From NCBI GenBank assembly GCA_023489135.1, contig JAMDCE010000169.1, positions 1 through 16,132 of the forward strand: 16,132 nucleotides of DNA, in the 5' to 3' direction. Under the pieces are notes generated by a model. The model searched no databases. It saw nothing but the letters and a program-made list of their open reading frames with translations, and had not been told where the DNA came from. Position 1 is the stretch's first letter. Each line of letters opens with the position of its first letter. The translations under genes and the position numbers were made by a program. The stretch comes from Chloroflexota bacterium (lineage in GTDB: Bacteria; Chloroflexota; Chloroflexia; JAMDCE01). Below, piece by piece: positions 1 to 7,148 of this stretch.

Positions 1-8
1 TTACGCCC

Positions 9-1235
9 GTGGTGCCCAGCAGGCCGGGCCAGGCCACAGTGGACAATATGCTCGACTTGGTTACCGTCTGCGACGCAACGGGCCGAGTCACCTACATCAA
101 TCCCGCCTACACGGCCTTGGTCGGACGTTTGGTCGAGCCGGGCCTTCCCCTGGAAGAGCATCCCAAGTACTACCAGATCTTCCGTTCGGATGGGACGCTG
201 TTCGCCGTGGAGGATTTGCCCTTGCAGCGGGCAACTCTGCGAGACGAGGAGGTTCGGGCTGTCGAGATCGTGCATCGCGCCACCGATGGTAGAGAAATCA
301 CCTGCGTCTTCAACGCCGCGCCGCTGCACGATGAGAGCGGTCGCGTCATAGGCGCGGTGGCGGTGGGACACGATATTACCCAGCAGCGGCGGGCCGAGGC
401 GGACCGCGAGCGACTGCTGAGGCAGGTCGAGCAACTGGCCGAGACAGCGCAGCGACGAGCCACGGAGCTAGACGTGGCCAATAAGGAACTGGATGCTGCG
501 AATAAGGAACTGGATGCTGCGAATAAGGAACTGGATGCTGCGAATAAGGAACTGGATGCTGCAAACAAGGAGCTTCAAGCCTTCAGCTACTCGGTGTCCC
601 ACGACCTGCGAGCCCCGCTCCGGCACATCGATGGCTTCGGCCGGATACTGCTGCGAGACTACTCCGACAAGCTGGATGAGCAAGGCAAGCACTACCTCCA
701 GGTCCTGCGCGAGGGCAGCCAGAGGATGGAGCAGCTGATCGACGCTATGCTCAAGCTCTCCCGAGTGACGCGGGCGGAGATGCGCCGCCGGCCCGTAGAC
801 ATGAGCGAGTTGGCCGCTTCGATCCTGGCCGAGCTTCACAAGGAGCAACCGGAGCGCCAGGTGGAGCTTACCGTCGCGCCGAATGTGATCGCCAATGGCG
901 ACCCGGCGTTGCTGCGCATCGTGCTCGAGAATCTTCTCGGCAACGCCTGGAAGTTCACCTCGAAGCGTCCCGTGACGAAGATAGAGTTCGGGGTTACACC
1001 GGAAGACGACAAGCCTGTGTATCACGTGAAGGATAACGGTGCCGGCTTCGACATGGCTTACGTCGAGAGGCTGTTCAGCGCCTTCCAGCGCCTGCACAAG
1101 GCGGAGGAGTTTCCCGGCACCGGCATCGGGCTGGCGACGGTGCAGCGGATCATTCACCGGCACGGTGGTCGGGTCGGGGCCGAAGGTGGGGTTGACGGAG
1201 GCGCCACTTTCTTCTTTACTCTTGACAGCAAGTGA
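9..1235 (+). CDS. PAS-domain sensor histidine kinase (probably 5'-partial)
   Basis: Two-component sensor kinase that autophosphorylates a histidine and passes the phosphate to a response regulator, none of which is encoded nearby. From the GTG at 9, a PAS domain covers about residues 10-125, with the typical ending [12 protein letters not shown] coiled coil follows at about 128-190, containing four NKELDAA heptads (158-185). The HisKA domain has its phospho-acceptor at H198 in [12 protein letters not shown]. The HATPase domain shows the N-box around N312 (LLGNAWKFT), DNGAGF at 342-347, FSAFQRLH, and GTGIGLA at 370-376. No transmembrane segment is visible in this part, so it reads as a soluble sensor of the phytochrome-like kinase type. 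The frame is open to the window edge and the GTG has no clear ribosome binding site, so further sensor domains may lie upstream. The ligand is unknown. Confidence 0.93.
   Translation: MVPSRPGQATVDNMLDLVTVCDATGRVTYINPAYTALVGRLVEPGLPLEEHPKYYQIFRSDGTLFAVEDLPLQRATLRDEEVRAVEIVHRATDGREITCVFNAAPLHDESGRVIGAVAVGHDITQQRRAEADRERLLRQVEQLAETAQRRATELDVANKELDAANKELDAANKELDAANKELDAANKELQAFSYSVSHDLRAPLRHIDGFGRILLRDYSDKLDEQGKHYLQVLREGSQRMEQLIDAMLKLSRVTRAEMRRRPVDMSELAASILAELHKEQPERQVELTVAPNVIANGDPALLRIVLENLLGNAWKFTSKRPVTKIEFGVTPEDDKPVYHVKDNGAGFDMAYVERLFSAFQRLHKAEEFPGTGIGLATVQRIIHRHGGRVGAEGGVDGGATFFFTLDSK
480..563 (+). repeat. Four tandem 21-bp units encoding coiled-coil heptads
   Basis: Four consecutive 21-bp units begin at 480, 501, 522 and 543. 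They are identical except for the last base of the fourth. Each is in codon phase and encodes NKELDAA. Degenerate units flank the array (LDVA before, NKELQAF after). One unit is exactly one coiled-coil heptad, so gain or loss of units would lengthen or shorten the helix between PAS and HisKA without breaking the frame or the heptad register. Confidence 0.95.
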
Positions 1236-1486
1236 GGGGCATCTGAGCCGGGGGGAAAGGGGCCAGCGACATCAGCCTAAAAAGGATGATGCTATCTTTA
1301 CCAACGTTATCCTACGTGTCAGTCTCCTTCGCTGTGGCGGAAGGGCGTAAACTGGTGGGGGAACCGTGGAGAGGCGCCAGAGGGGTATGCGCCTTTGCGG
1401 CTGCCTAAACGTTGTCGAGACGGCTATTGCAGATAGGCAGGCCATTATGCGGCGCCCGGTCTGGGCTCGGGCCGGTCGTGCTTTTC
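1236..1486. other. Intergenic region between convergent kinase and nucleotidyltransferase genes
   Basis: No convincing gene is seen here. Two weak inverted repeats are present: AGGCGC/GCGCCT (1372-1377 and 1389-1394) and CTGCCTA/TAGGCAG (1401-1407 and 1434-1440). Either could help end transcription of the convergent neighbours, but neither has a T-tract. Confidence 0.4.
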
Positions 1487-1849
1487 CTACGTGCGCTCTC
1501 GTTGCTTTTGGTAGACGACTTTTCCCTCTTGGAGAGCCGTGAGAATGAAGTCGTTCCCCCGTTCGACCATGCGATCGAGTTCGGCTGGGGTGTACACCAG
1601 GGGTTCGATAGCCGTGTCGAAATCGCAGGCGCGCATAACGGTGCCGATCCTGTCTGTAAAACGCGCCGAGGTCTCTTTGATGATGAGGAGGTCGAGGTCG
1701 CTACCTTCATGGATGTCGCCACGAGCGTAGCTGCCGAAGACGATTACTTTGTCGGGATCATACCGGCGCACGATAGAGTTTACTACGCGATCAATGGTTT
1801 CGCGCGCTCGTTCACGAGTTTGAGCACCGTATCCGCGTGGGCGATGCAT
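1487..1849 (-). CDS. MNT-type nucleotidyltransferase domain protein (orphan)
   Basis: Small protein of 120 aa with the minimal nucleotidyltransferase fold. The signature GSYARG(D) at about 39-44 is followed by SDLDLLI, giving catalytic acids D51 and D53. A third acidic position is likely in CDFDTAIEPLVYTP (77-80). Family members transfer a nucleotide to a protein or small molecule, and many are antitoxins paired with a HEPN protein. No HEPN gene lies beside this one, so the role is open. I chose the ATG at 1849. An AGGAGG lies 10 nt upstream of it, whereas the upstream in-frame ATG at 1870 overlaps the -10 box (1869-1874) and would fall before the transcription start. The protein is nearly all domain, with a short basic tail. 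Confidence 0.85.
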   Translation of the reverse strand: MHRPRGYGAQTRERARETIDRVVNSIVRRYDPDKVIVFGSYARGDIHEGSDLDLLIIKETSARFTDRIGTVMRACDFDTAIEPLVYTPAELDRMVERGNDFILTALQEGKVVYQKQRERT

Positions 1850-1868
1850 TTTCGAGCATCCTCCTGTC

Positions 1869-1877
1869 ATTATACCA
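1869..1877 (-). promoter_or_regulatory. Extended -10 promoter for the nucleotidyltransferase gene
   Basis: The minus strand reads TGGTATAAT, a perfect TATAAT with the TGn extension. No good -35 box is seen at the expected distance, as is common for extended -10 promoters. It places the transcript start just upstream of the AGGAGG that serves the ATG at 1849. Confidence 0.55.
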
Positions 1878-1957
1878 CGATGCCCAGTCAGTCGGCCTTA
1901 GCTCAGACTTTAGGTGAAGAGGAACGACACGGTGTATTGAAATCGCCACCCAAGATC

Positions 1958-2809
1958 TTACGAGTCCCCGGCCCCCTGCTGCTTGGCCGCCGCAGCGTTC
2001 CGGCAGTGCGGCTCGCTGCGCTGGATCTGGCTGGGTGATAGCTCGATCGTCGTCTTGCTCTCGAGCTCGACGCTGACGGTATCCTTGAGCACGTTGACGC
2101 CGACGACTTTGCCGGGACCGGTGGGGGTCATCACCCTCTCACCGGCTCTGGGAAGCCGCTGCTTGGCGCAGCAGTACGCCTCGTTCTCGTAGGTCAGACA
2201 ACAGAGGAGGCGGCCGCAGACGCCGGAGATCTTCATGGGGTTCAGGGGCAAGTCCTGGTCTTTGGCCATGCGAATAGAGACGGGGGCGAACTCGTCGAGG
2301 AAAGAGGCGCAGCAAAGGCCGCGGCCGCACCGGCCTAAGCCACCGATGAACTTGGCTTCGTCGCGCACCCCTATCTGCCGCAGCTCGATCCGGGTGCGAA
2401 ACATCGCTCCCAGTTCTTTGACCAGCTCTCTAAAATCGACGCGACCGTCGGCGGTGAAGTAGAAGGTCAGGCGGCTGCCGTCGAAGTTGTACTCCGCACC
2501 GACCAGCTTCATCGGGAGCTGATGCTGAGCTATCTTCTTCTCGCATCGTGATAACGCATCTTGCTCTTTGCCCTTGAAGGTATCCCACTGCTTGATATCT
2601 TCGGGGGTTGACTTGCGCAGAACGGGGCGTAAGGGCTCCTGAACCTCGCTCTCGAGGACCTGTTTGGAACTGAACACTACGTGTCCTATCTCGGCGCCCC
2701 GGGCGCTTTCCACGACCACGGTCTCGCTCGGGACGAGATCGAGACCCGCGGGATCGAAGTAGTATACTTTGCCAGCTCGCTTGAAGCGAATTCCGACTAC
2801 ATCGGGCAC
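1958..2809 (-). CDS. ricT: PSP1-domain protein, RicT/YaaT family
   Basis: RicT (YaaT) is a cytoplasmic PSP1-domain protein. In Bacillus it joins RicA and RicF in a [4Fe-4S]-carrying complex that affects RNase Y-dependent RNA processing and development. The sequence (283 aa) shows the conserved core from about residue 5 to 260. The cysteine clusters GRCGRGLCC (C161, C166, C167), GVCGRLLCC (C198, C203, C204) and YCC (C213, C214) are the family's metal-ligand signature. It is the last gene of the rpiB operon. The GTG start is preceded by TAGGAG, which includes the holB stop codon, so translation is likely coupled. Whether RicA and RicF partners exist cannot be seen here. The C-terminal tail (about 265-283) is low-complexity and not conserved. 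Confidence 0.93.
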   Translation of the reverse strand: MPDVVGIRFKRAGKVYYFDPAGLDLVPSETVVVESARGAEIGHVVFSSKQVLESEVQEPLRPVLRKSTPEDIKQWDTFKGKEQDALSRCEKKIAQHQLPMKLVGAEYNFDGSRLTFYFTADGRVDFRELVKELGAMFRTRIELRQIGVRDEAKFIGGLGRCGRGLCCASFLDEFAPVSIRMAKDQDLPLNPMKISGVCGRLLCCLTYENEAYCCAKQRLPRAGERVMTPTGPGKVVGVNVLKDTVSVELESKTTIELSPSQIQRSEPHCRNAAAAKQQGAGDS

Positions 2810-2821
2810 TTCGTTTTACTC

Positions 2822-3862
2822 CTAGCGCGCTGGACGTGGCATTCGTAGCATCAACGCTTCTAAAGCCAGCCTGGCGTTGACATTTTTCTCCAGTTGATCT
2901 CTGGCCTCCTCTAAAGCCAGGATGAAACCAAAGAGCTGATCGACGGTATATCGGCGAGCTTGCTGAGCAAGCTCGCCTGCCCGATCAACATTGATTACCA
3001 GGTCGGGACACCCGGCCCCAACCAGGAGTAAATCACGCCACCACGACTGCCACAGATCCAGTGCGCTCCGCGCTGCTTCAACTTCGCGACCAAACTGCGT
3101 GGCAAGCTTCTCGGCATAGGCAAAGCGTTCTGATCGACTGGATCGAGCCAGATTGGCTATGTTGCCCAGAGTTGCCTCGCGGTCGGCCAGCATCTCACCT
3201 TCGACGGCCTCTATGGCCCAGCCGATTCTGCCGCCGGAAAGATGACTGAGTAGCCGAGCCTGCTCGGTTTCAACGTTCCACTTTTCCTGCAATAACTCCT
3301 GTATAGCTTCAAACGACGTTAATCCCAGCGCTATCTCCTGACACCGGGATACTATTGTCGATGGTAGTATCTTAGCATCTACGGCCGTTAAAATCAACAC
3401 GACGGAGCCGGGGGGCTCTTCCAGGGTCTTCAAAAGGGAGTTGGCGGCGGGCAAAGAGAGGGATTCTGCCCCATCAATTATGTAGACCTTCCATCTGGCT
3501 TCGTAGGGCAGCAGTGCGGCATCGTGTTGCAGACCCAAGATTCTGCCGATGCCAATGGTGCGCCTGGACTTGCCGGGCTCGCCGTCCTCGTCCTCGGAGG
3601 AGTCGCCGTCGCCCACGCCCGCCCTGAGCACGCGCACGTCGGGATGTGTTTCGGCGGCAACGCCGCGGCACAGGCGGCAGTCACCGCACGGGGGATCATC
3701 GGCCTGGCAGCTGAGCGCCTGGGCGAAGACCTTGGCCAGGGTGGCCTTTCCGGTCTTGGGGGGACCGGTTAACAGGTAGGCGTGGGCGATTCGGCCTTCG
3801 GAAAGGCTCCGCTGAAGCAGCGCTACGGCTCGCGGTTGCCCGTAAACAGGCCACACAGGCAC
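2822..3862 (-). CDS. holB: DNA polymerase III subunit delta' (clamp loader)
   Basis: Clamp-loader subunit of the replicative polymerase, a AAA+-fold protein that helps load the sliding clamp on DNA. The 346-aa sequence starts with the typical VYGQPRAVALLQRSL. It then shows a P-loop GPPKTGKAT (33-41), a zinc-binding cysteine set (C52, C59, C62, C65), a Walker B-like IIDGAESL (128-134) lacking the DEAD residues of ATP-hydrolysing subunits, and the SRC motif at 172-174. This pattern fits delta' better than gamma/tau, which is longer. An acidic insert (about 84-97, SSEDEDGE) is unusual. The start is GTG at 3862, only 6 nt after the upstream small ORF, with a weak ribosome site. A GTG two codons further in is an alternative. 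Confidence 0.92.
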   Translation of the reverse strand: MPVWPVYGQPRAVALLQRSLSEGRIAHAYLLTGPPKTGKATLAKVFAQALSCQADDPPCGDCRLCRGVAAETHPDVRVLRAGVGDGDSSEDEDGEPGKSRRTIGIGRILGLQHDAALLPYEARWKVYIIDGAESLSLPAANSLLKTLEEPPGSVVLILTAVDAKILPSTIVSRCQEIALGLTSFEAIQELLQEKWNVETEQARLLSHLSGGRIGWAIEAVEGEMLADREATLGNIANLARSSRSERFAYAEKLATQFGREVEAARSALDLWQSWWRDLLLVGAGCPDLVINVDRAGELAQQARRYTVDQLFGFILALEEARDQLEKNVNARLALEALMLRMPRPAR

Positions 3863-3868
3863 ACCCCA

Positions 3869-4000
3869 CTAATCCAAAAGATCGACTTCTATTAATTCGG
3901 CCTTGGTGAGGTCCGGCTCACCGGCCCGGTGGAGGGCGTACCACCCCACCGCGAATCCCACTACCAGGCCCAGAATGAACTTCAAGGCAGTCAAGCTCAT
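3869..4000 (-). CDS. 43-aa predicted small membrane protein
   Basis: An ATG at 4000 opens a 43-codon frame ending in TAG at 3869-3871. It fills the space between rpiB (15 nt gap) and holB (6 nt gap) on the same strand. The product begins MSLTALKFILGLVVGFAVGW, a single hydrophobic helix of about 17 residues. It continues through YALHRAGEP to a polar, acidic tail (KAELIEVDLLD). A GAGGG lies very close upstream of the ATG, so the ribosome site is only fair. I recognise no family. The tight packing in an operon and the helix-plus-charged-tail layout argue for a real small membrane protein, but a chance ORF is not excluded. Confidence 0.6.
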   Translation of the reverse strand: MSLTALKFILGLVVGFAVGWYALHRAGEPDLTKAELIEVDLLD

Positions 4001-4015
4001 ACCCTCGGGTGTCAA

Positions 4016-4465
4016 CTATCGGCGATCCAAGGCCATCATCTTTGCGACGCGCCGGCGGTGCCGCTCTTCGCCGGTGAAGGGAGTGGCAAGCCAGGTCTTG
4101 ACTATGTCCAGGGCCAAACCAGAGCCCACCACCCGAGAGCCAAGGGTCAGCACGTTGGCGTCGTTGTGCTCCCTGCTGGTGTGAGCGCAGAAGGTATCGT
4201 TGCACACCGCCGCGCGTATACCGGGTACTCGATTGGCTACCATAGCCGGTCCCACCCCGGTTCCGCAAATGAAGATGCCTCGATCCGCGCTCGCCGAAGC
4301 CACCGCTTGGGCCACCGCCAAGGCGAAGTCGGGATAATCGCTGGGCCGGTCATCGTAGGCGCCCAGGTCGTTGACTTCGTTGCCGGCATCGGCCAGCTCG
4401 CGAATGATCTCTCTCTTCAGGTCGAATCCAGCGTGGTCACACCCTATAGCAATCTTCAACTCCAC
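4016..4465 (-). CDS. rpiB: Ribose-5-phosphate isomerase B
   Basis: Interconverts ribose 5-phosphate and ribulose 5-phosphate in the pentose phosphate pathway (cytoplasm). The protein is 149 aa, normal for RpiB. It carries the diagnostic CDHAG (9-13), ICGTGVG with the catalytic Cys at 67, NRVPGIRAAVCND, SREHNDANVLTLGSRVVG with the ring-opening His at about 100, and a basic phosphate-binding tail (ERHRRRV). The GTG start has a strong GGGGAGGAAG just upstream. It is the first gene of the rpiB > small ORF > holB > ricT unit, with a promoter at 4505-4534. LacA/B galactose isomerases are related, but the motifs and the stand-alone gene favour RpiB. Confidence 0.95.
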   Translation of the reverse strand: MELKIAIGCDHAGFDLKREIIRELADAGNEVNDLGAYDDRPSDYPDFALAVAQAVASASADRGIFICGTGVGPAMVANRVPGIRAAVCNDTFCAHTSREHNDANVLTLGSRVVGSGLALDIVKTWLATPFTGEERHRRRVAKMMALDRR

Positions 4466-4504
4466 TTCCTCCCCAACGTTCAGAGCAGCAAGCCCCAGGG
4501 ATTG

Positions 4505-4534
4505 ATGCTAGCACCGGGCGTGGGATGTTGTCAA
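4505..4534 (-). promoter_or_regulatory. Sigma70-type promoter for the rpiB-holB-ricT operon
   Basis: The minus strand has a perfect TTGACA (4529-4534), an 18-nt spacer and TAGCAT (4505-4510; 4 of 6 to TATAAT). The predicted start is near 4498, giving a leader of about 33 nt before the rpiB GTG. Confidence 0.6.
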
Positions 4535-4555
4535 GGAGCAGTCGGAGCGAGGGCA

Positions 4556-4621
4556 ACCACGAAGGCACGTAGGACACAAAGATTCTGTTGTCAATCTTGG
4601 TGTCCCACGTGCCTTCGTGGT
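4556..4621. repeat. 66-bp imperfect inverted repeat (29-bp arms)
   Basis: The left arm is 4556-4584 and the right arm 4593-4621, with an 8-nt loop. 27 of 29 positions pair. The arm itself is quasi-repetitive: ACGAAGGCACG followed by TAGGACACAAAG. It sits between the end of livF and the rpiB promoter. It could stop transcription out of livF, though it has no T-tract. It resembles dispersed palindromes with ACGAAGGACACGAAG-like cores that I remember from many bacterial genomes; that likeness is from memory and not checked. Confidence 0.9.
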
Positions 4622-4661
4622 GAGTCACGTTCTCGCGTCGGCATCCATCGAAGCAGACCTG

Positions 4662-5384
4662 CTACTTCGCACGCTTCTGTCCCAGATAGATCATCTTTAC
4701 TTCGTCGGTTTCCAGTAGCTGGCTGGATTTGTCGCTGAGGACGACGCGTCCGGTCTCCAGGACGTAGCCGCGGTGCGCGATGCGCAGAGCCATTTTGGCG
4801 TTCTGTTCTACCAGGAGAATGGTGGTGCCCTTTCGACTCAGCTCCGTCAGAACGTCGAAGATCTCCTTCACCATCAACGGGGCCAGTCCCATCGAGGGCT
4901 CGTCCAGGAGGAGCAGTCTGGGGCGCGCCATCAAGGCGCGGCCGATGGCCAGCATCTGCTGTTCGCCCCCGCTGAGCGTGCCGGCGATCTGCCGGGCACG
5001 CTCCTTGAGACGCGGGAAGAGGGCATAGACGAAGTCGTAGTCGTTCCTGATCTCGGCCTTGGGGTGGCCGTGCCGATGGAACGCTCCCAGCTCGAGATTG
5101 ACCTCCACCGATTGCTGCACGAACACCTGTCGCCCCTCGGGAACCTGGCTTACTCCCAAGCCGACGATCTTCTCCGGCGATAACCTCGTGATGTCGCGAT
5201 TCTCGAAGGCGATCGATCCGGATTGGGGGCGATAGATCCCCGAGATGGCCCTCAACAGGGTCGTTTTCCCGGCGCCGTTGGAGCCGATTATGGTGACCAC
5301 TTCTCCAGGCGCTACTTCCAGCGTTACCCCGTCGAGCGCCCGGATTCGTCCGTAGGCGAAGCTCAGATCGCTTACTCTAAGAAT
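4662..5384 (-). CDS. livF: HAAT-type ABC transporter ATP-binding protein LivF
   Basis: One of two ATPases of a branched-chain-amino-acid-type importer; it acts at the inner face of the membrane with LivG, LivH and LivM. The protein is 240 aa when read from the ATT at 5384. Motifs are Walker A GSNGAGKTT (34-42), signature LSGGEQQ (137-143), Walker B LLLLDEPSMGL (Glu at about 162) and the LivF-type LLVEQN. The ATT is chosen because an AGGAGG lies 6 nt upstream and the product then begins (M)LRVSDLSFAYG, the normal LivF N-terminus. The first standard start (GTG at 5300) would delete the first strands before Walker A. No ATG, GTG or TTG occurs in frame between the two. The start is 1 nt past the livG stop, so translation is coupled. 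Confidence 0.93.
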   Translation of the reverse strand: MLRVSDLSFAYGRIRALDGVTLEVAPGEVVTIIGSNGAGKTTLLRAISGIYRPQSGSIAFENRDITRLSPEKIVGLGVSQVPEGRQVFVQQSVEVNLELGAFHRHGHPKAEIRNDYDFVYALFPRLKERARQIAGTLSGGEQQMLAIGRALMARPRLLLLDEPSMGLAPLMVKEIFDVLTELSRKGTTILLVEQNAKMALRIAHRGYVLETGRVVLSDKSSQLLETDEVKMIYLGQKRAK

Positions 5385-5385
5385 G

Positions 5386-6162
5386 TCAGGCCTCCTTTCC
5401 CAGGTACGCCTCGACGACGGCCGGATCGGACTGAACCTCCGAGGGGGTGCCGTCGGCTATCTTCCGCCCGAAATTGAGCACCAGAACCTCGTCGGAAATG
5501 TCCATGACCAGGCCCATCCGGTGTTCGATGAGCAAGATGGTGATGCCCAGACGCCTGATCCTGGCGATCTCCTCCGCCAGGGCCAAGGTTTCGCTCTGGT
5601 TCAGTCCCGCCGCGGGCTCGTCGAGAAGCAGCAGCTTGGGTTGAGTGGCCAAGGCCCGCGCTATCTCCAACCGGCGCTGCTGCCCGTAGGGAAGGTTTTT
5701 GGCCAATTCGCCGGCCTTGTCCTCCAGATGCATATAGGCCAGCAGCTCTCTGGAGTGCTGCTCGATCCATCGCTCCTCCGCCCTAGTCGGCGGCGGCTTG
5801 AGAATGGACAGGAAGAACTCCGAACGCGACCGGCTGTGATGGCCGACCATCACGTTCTGCAGGACGGTCATGTCCGGAAACAGTCGAATGTTCTGGAAGG
5901 TCCGCGCCATCCCCAGCCGACAAATCTGATGCGCCAACAAGCGGCTGAGCTCGTGGCCGTCGAAGTGAATCTGGCCCGAGGTGGCAGTGTCGACCCCGGT
6001 GAGAAGATTGAAGATGGTGGTCTTGCCCGCTCCATTGGGCCCGATGATCGACTTAATGGTGCCCTCTCGAACGCTGAAGCCGACTCCATCCACCGCAATC
6101 AGGCCGCCGAATCGCTTGGTCAGCCCCTCGACCTGCAAAGCAATCCCGCTATCGGTCTGCAA
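5386..6162 (-). CDS. livG: HAAT-type ABC transporter ATP-binding protein LivG
   Basis: Second ATPase of the importer. Read from the TTG at 6162 it has 258 aa, the usual LivG length. Walker A GPNGAGKTT is at about 41-49, followed by a Q-loop RTFQNIRLF, a variant signature LPYGQQRRLEIARAL, Walker B LLLLDEPAAGLN and a His switch in LLIEHRMGLVM, all typical of LivG. The TTG is preceded by AGGAG at 8 nt. The alternative GTG at 6180 would place that AGGAG inside the coding region, so TTG is preferred. The start overlaps the end of livM by 14 nt, and the stop is 1 nt before livF. Confidence 0.93.
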   Translation of the reverse strand: MQTDSGIALQVEGLTKRFGGLIAVDGVGFSVREGTIKSIIGPNGAGKTTIFNLLTGVDTATSGQIHFDGHELSRLLAHQICRLGMARTFQNIRLFPDMTVLQNVMVGHHSRSRSEFFLSILKPPPTRAEERWIEQHSRELLAYMHLEDKAGELAKNLPYGQQRRLEIARALATQPKLLLLDEPAAGLNQSETLALAEEIARIRRLGITILLIEHRMGLVMDISDEVLVLNFGRKIADGTPSEVQSDPAVVEAYLGKEA

Positions 6163-7144
6163 TTGGGGATCTCCTCTCACTGGACTTGTGCTCTCGCGGC
6201 GGCACCACTCTCTCCCCCAGTTCGAAAAGGCGCCCGAGGATTCCGGCTACCCCCTTGGGAGCGAAGATAATCAACAGGACCAGCATAACGCCGTAGCCGG
6301 CCAACCGATAGTTCTCCCATTCACGCCCGAATTCGGGGAGTATCGTCAAGATCGCTGCTCCGATCACCGAGCCCGGAACGCTTCCCAACCCACCGACGAC
6401 GATCATCATCAGCAGGGTAATGGACAGCAGCACCCCAAAGCTGAACGGATTGATGATGCCCATATAGGCCGCGTAGATGGCCCCCGCTATCCCGGCGTAG
6501 GCGGCGCTGAGAGCGAAGACCTGAATCTTATAGCGAGCCACGTCGATTCCCATCGTGGAAGTGGCCACCTCGTCTTCCCGAATGGCGATGAGTGCTCGGC
6601 CGACGCGCGACGAAAGCAGGCTCAGCGTAATCAAGTAAATGACGGCGACGATGGCCCAGGAAAACAGATAGATTCCTCGCGGGTCGATGATTTCGTAACC
6701 GAGGAGGGCTATGGGCGGAATAGCCGTGATTCCCGCGGTGCTGCCGGTGTAGTCCACCTCCACCAGCAGCCCGAAGACTATTAGCCCGAAGGCCAGGGTA
6801 GCCATCGCCAGGTAGTGTCCCCTCAGACGCAGCGCCGCGTATCCGATGAGTACCCCCACCAGCCCCGAGATGATCGCCATCACCGGCAGCACCAGCAGGA
6901 AAGGCACTCCAAAGTTTTTCATCAGTACGGCCGCGCCGTAGGCCCCTATGGCGAAGAACCCTGCGTGGCCGAGCGAGATTTGCCCGGCGTTGCCAAACAG
7001 CAGGTTCAGCCCGATGGCTACCAGGGAGTAGATTGCGGTGTAAATCCCCAGTCGAAGGAAATAGGCATCGTCGACGGTTGCGCCGATAACTGCGGCGGCG
7101 ACGATGATTCCGACGAAGGTCACGAATGAATGCCGGCCTACCAC
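6149..7144 (-). CDS. livM: HAAT-type ABC transporter permease LivM
   Basis: Second permease of the importer. From the GTG at 7144 it has 331 aa and many hydrophobic helices. The family core is GLNLLFGNAGQISLGHAGFFAIGAYGAA, then LRGHYLAMATLAFG, and the cytoplasmic coupling segment VGRALIAIREDEVATSTMGIDVARYKIQVFALSAAYAGIAGA, followed by VGGLGSVPGSVIGA. The GTG lies 4 nt after the livH stop and 7 nt after AGGGGA. The longer open frame upstream (to 7267) is only an out-of-frame reading of livH. The C-terminus is charged and overlaps the livG start. Confidence 0.93.
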   Translation of the reverse strand: MVGRHSFVTFVGIIVAAAVIGATVDDAYFLRLGIYTAIYSLVAIGLNLLFGNAGQISLGHAGFFAIGAYGAAVLMKNFGVPFLLVLPVMAIISGLVGVLIGYAALRLRGHYLAMATLAFGLIVFGLLVEVDYTGSTAGITAIPPIALLGYEIIDPRGIYLFSWAIVAVIYLITLSLLSSRVGRALIAIREDEVATSTMGIDVARYKIQVFALSAAYAGIAGAIYAAYMGIINPFSFGVLLSITLLMMIVVGGLGSVPGSVIGAAILTILPEFGREWENYRLAGYGVMLVLLIIFAPKGVAGILGRLFELGERVVPPREHKSSERRSPIADR

Positions 7145-7148
7145 GCCC

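Noticed and set aside
468..1163. 231-aa minus-strand frame with repeated FLIRSIQ units
   Set aside because: It is the antisense of the histidine kinase. The repeats come from the 21-bp array.
5382..5384. livF starting at the GTG at 5300
   Set aside because: It would lose about 28 residues that match the LivF N-terminus (LRVSDLSFAYGRI), and no ribosome site fits as well as the AGGAGG before ATT.
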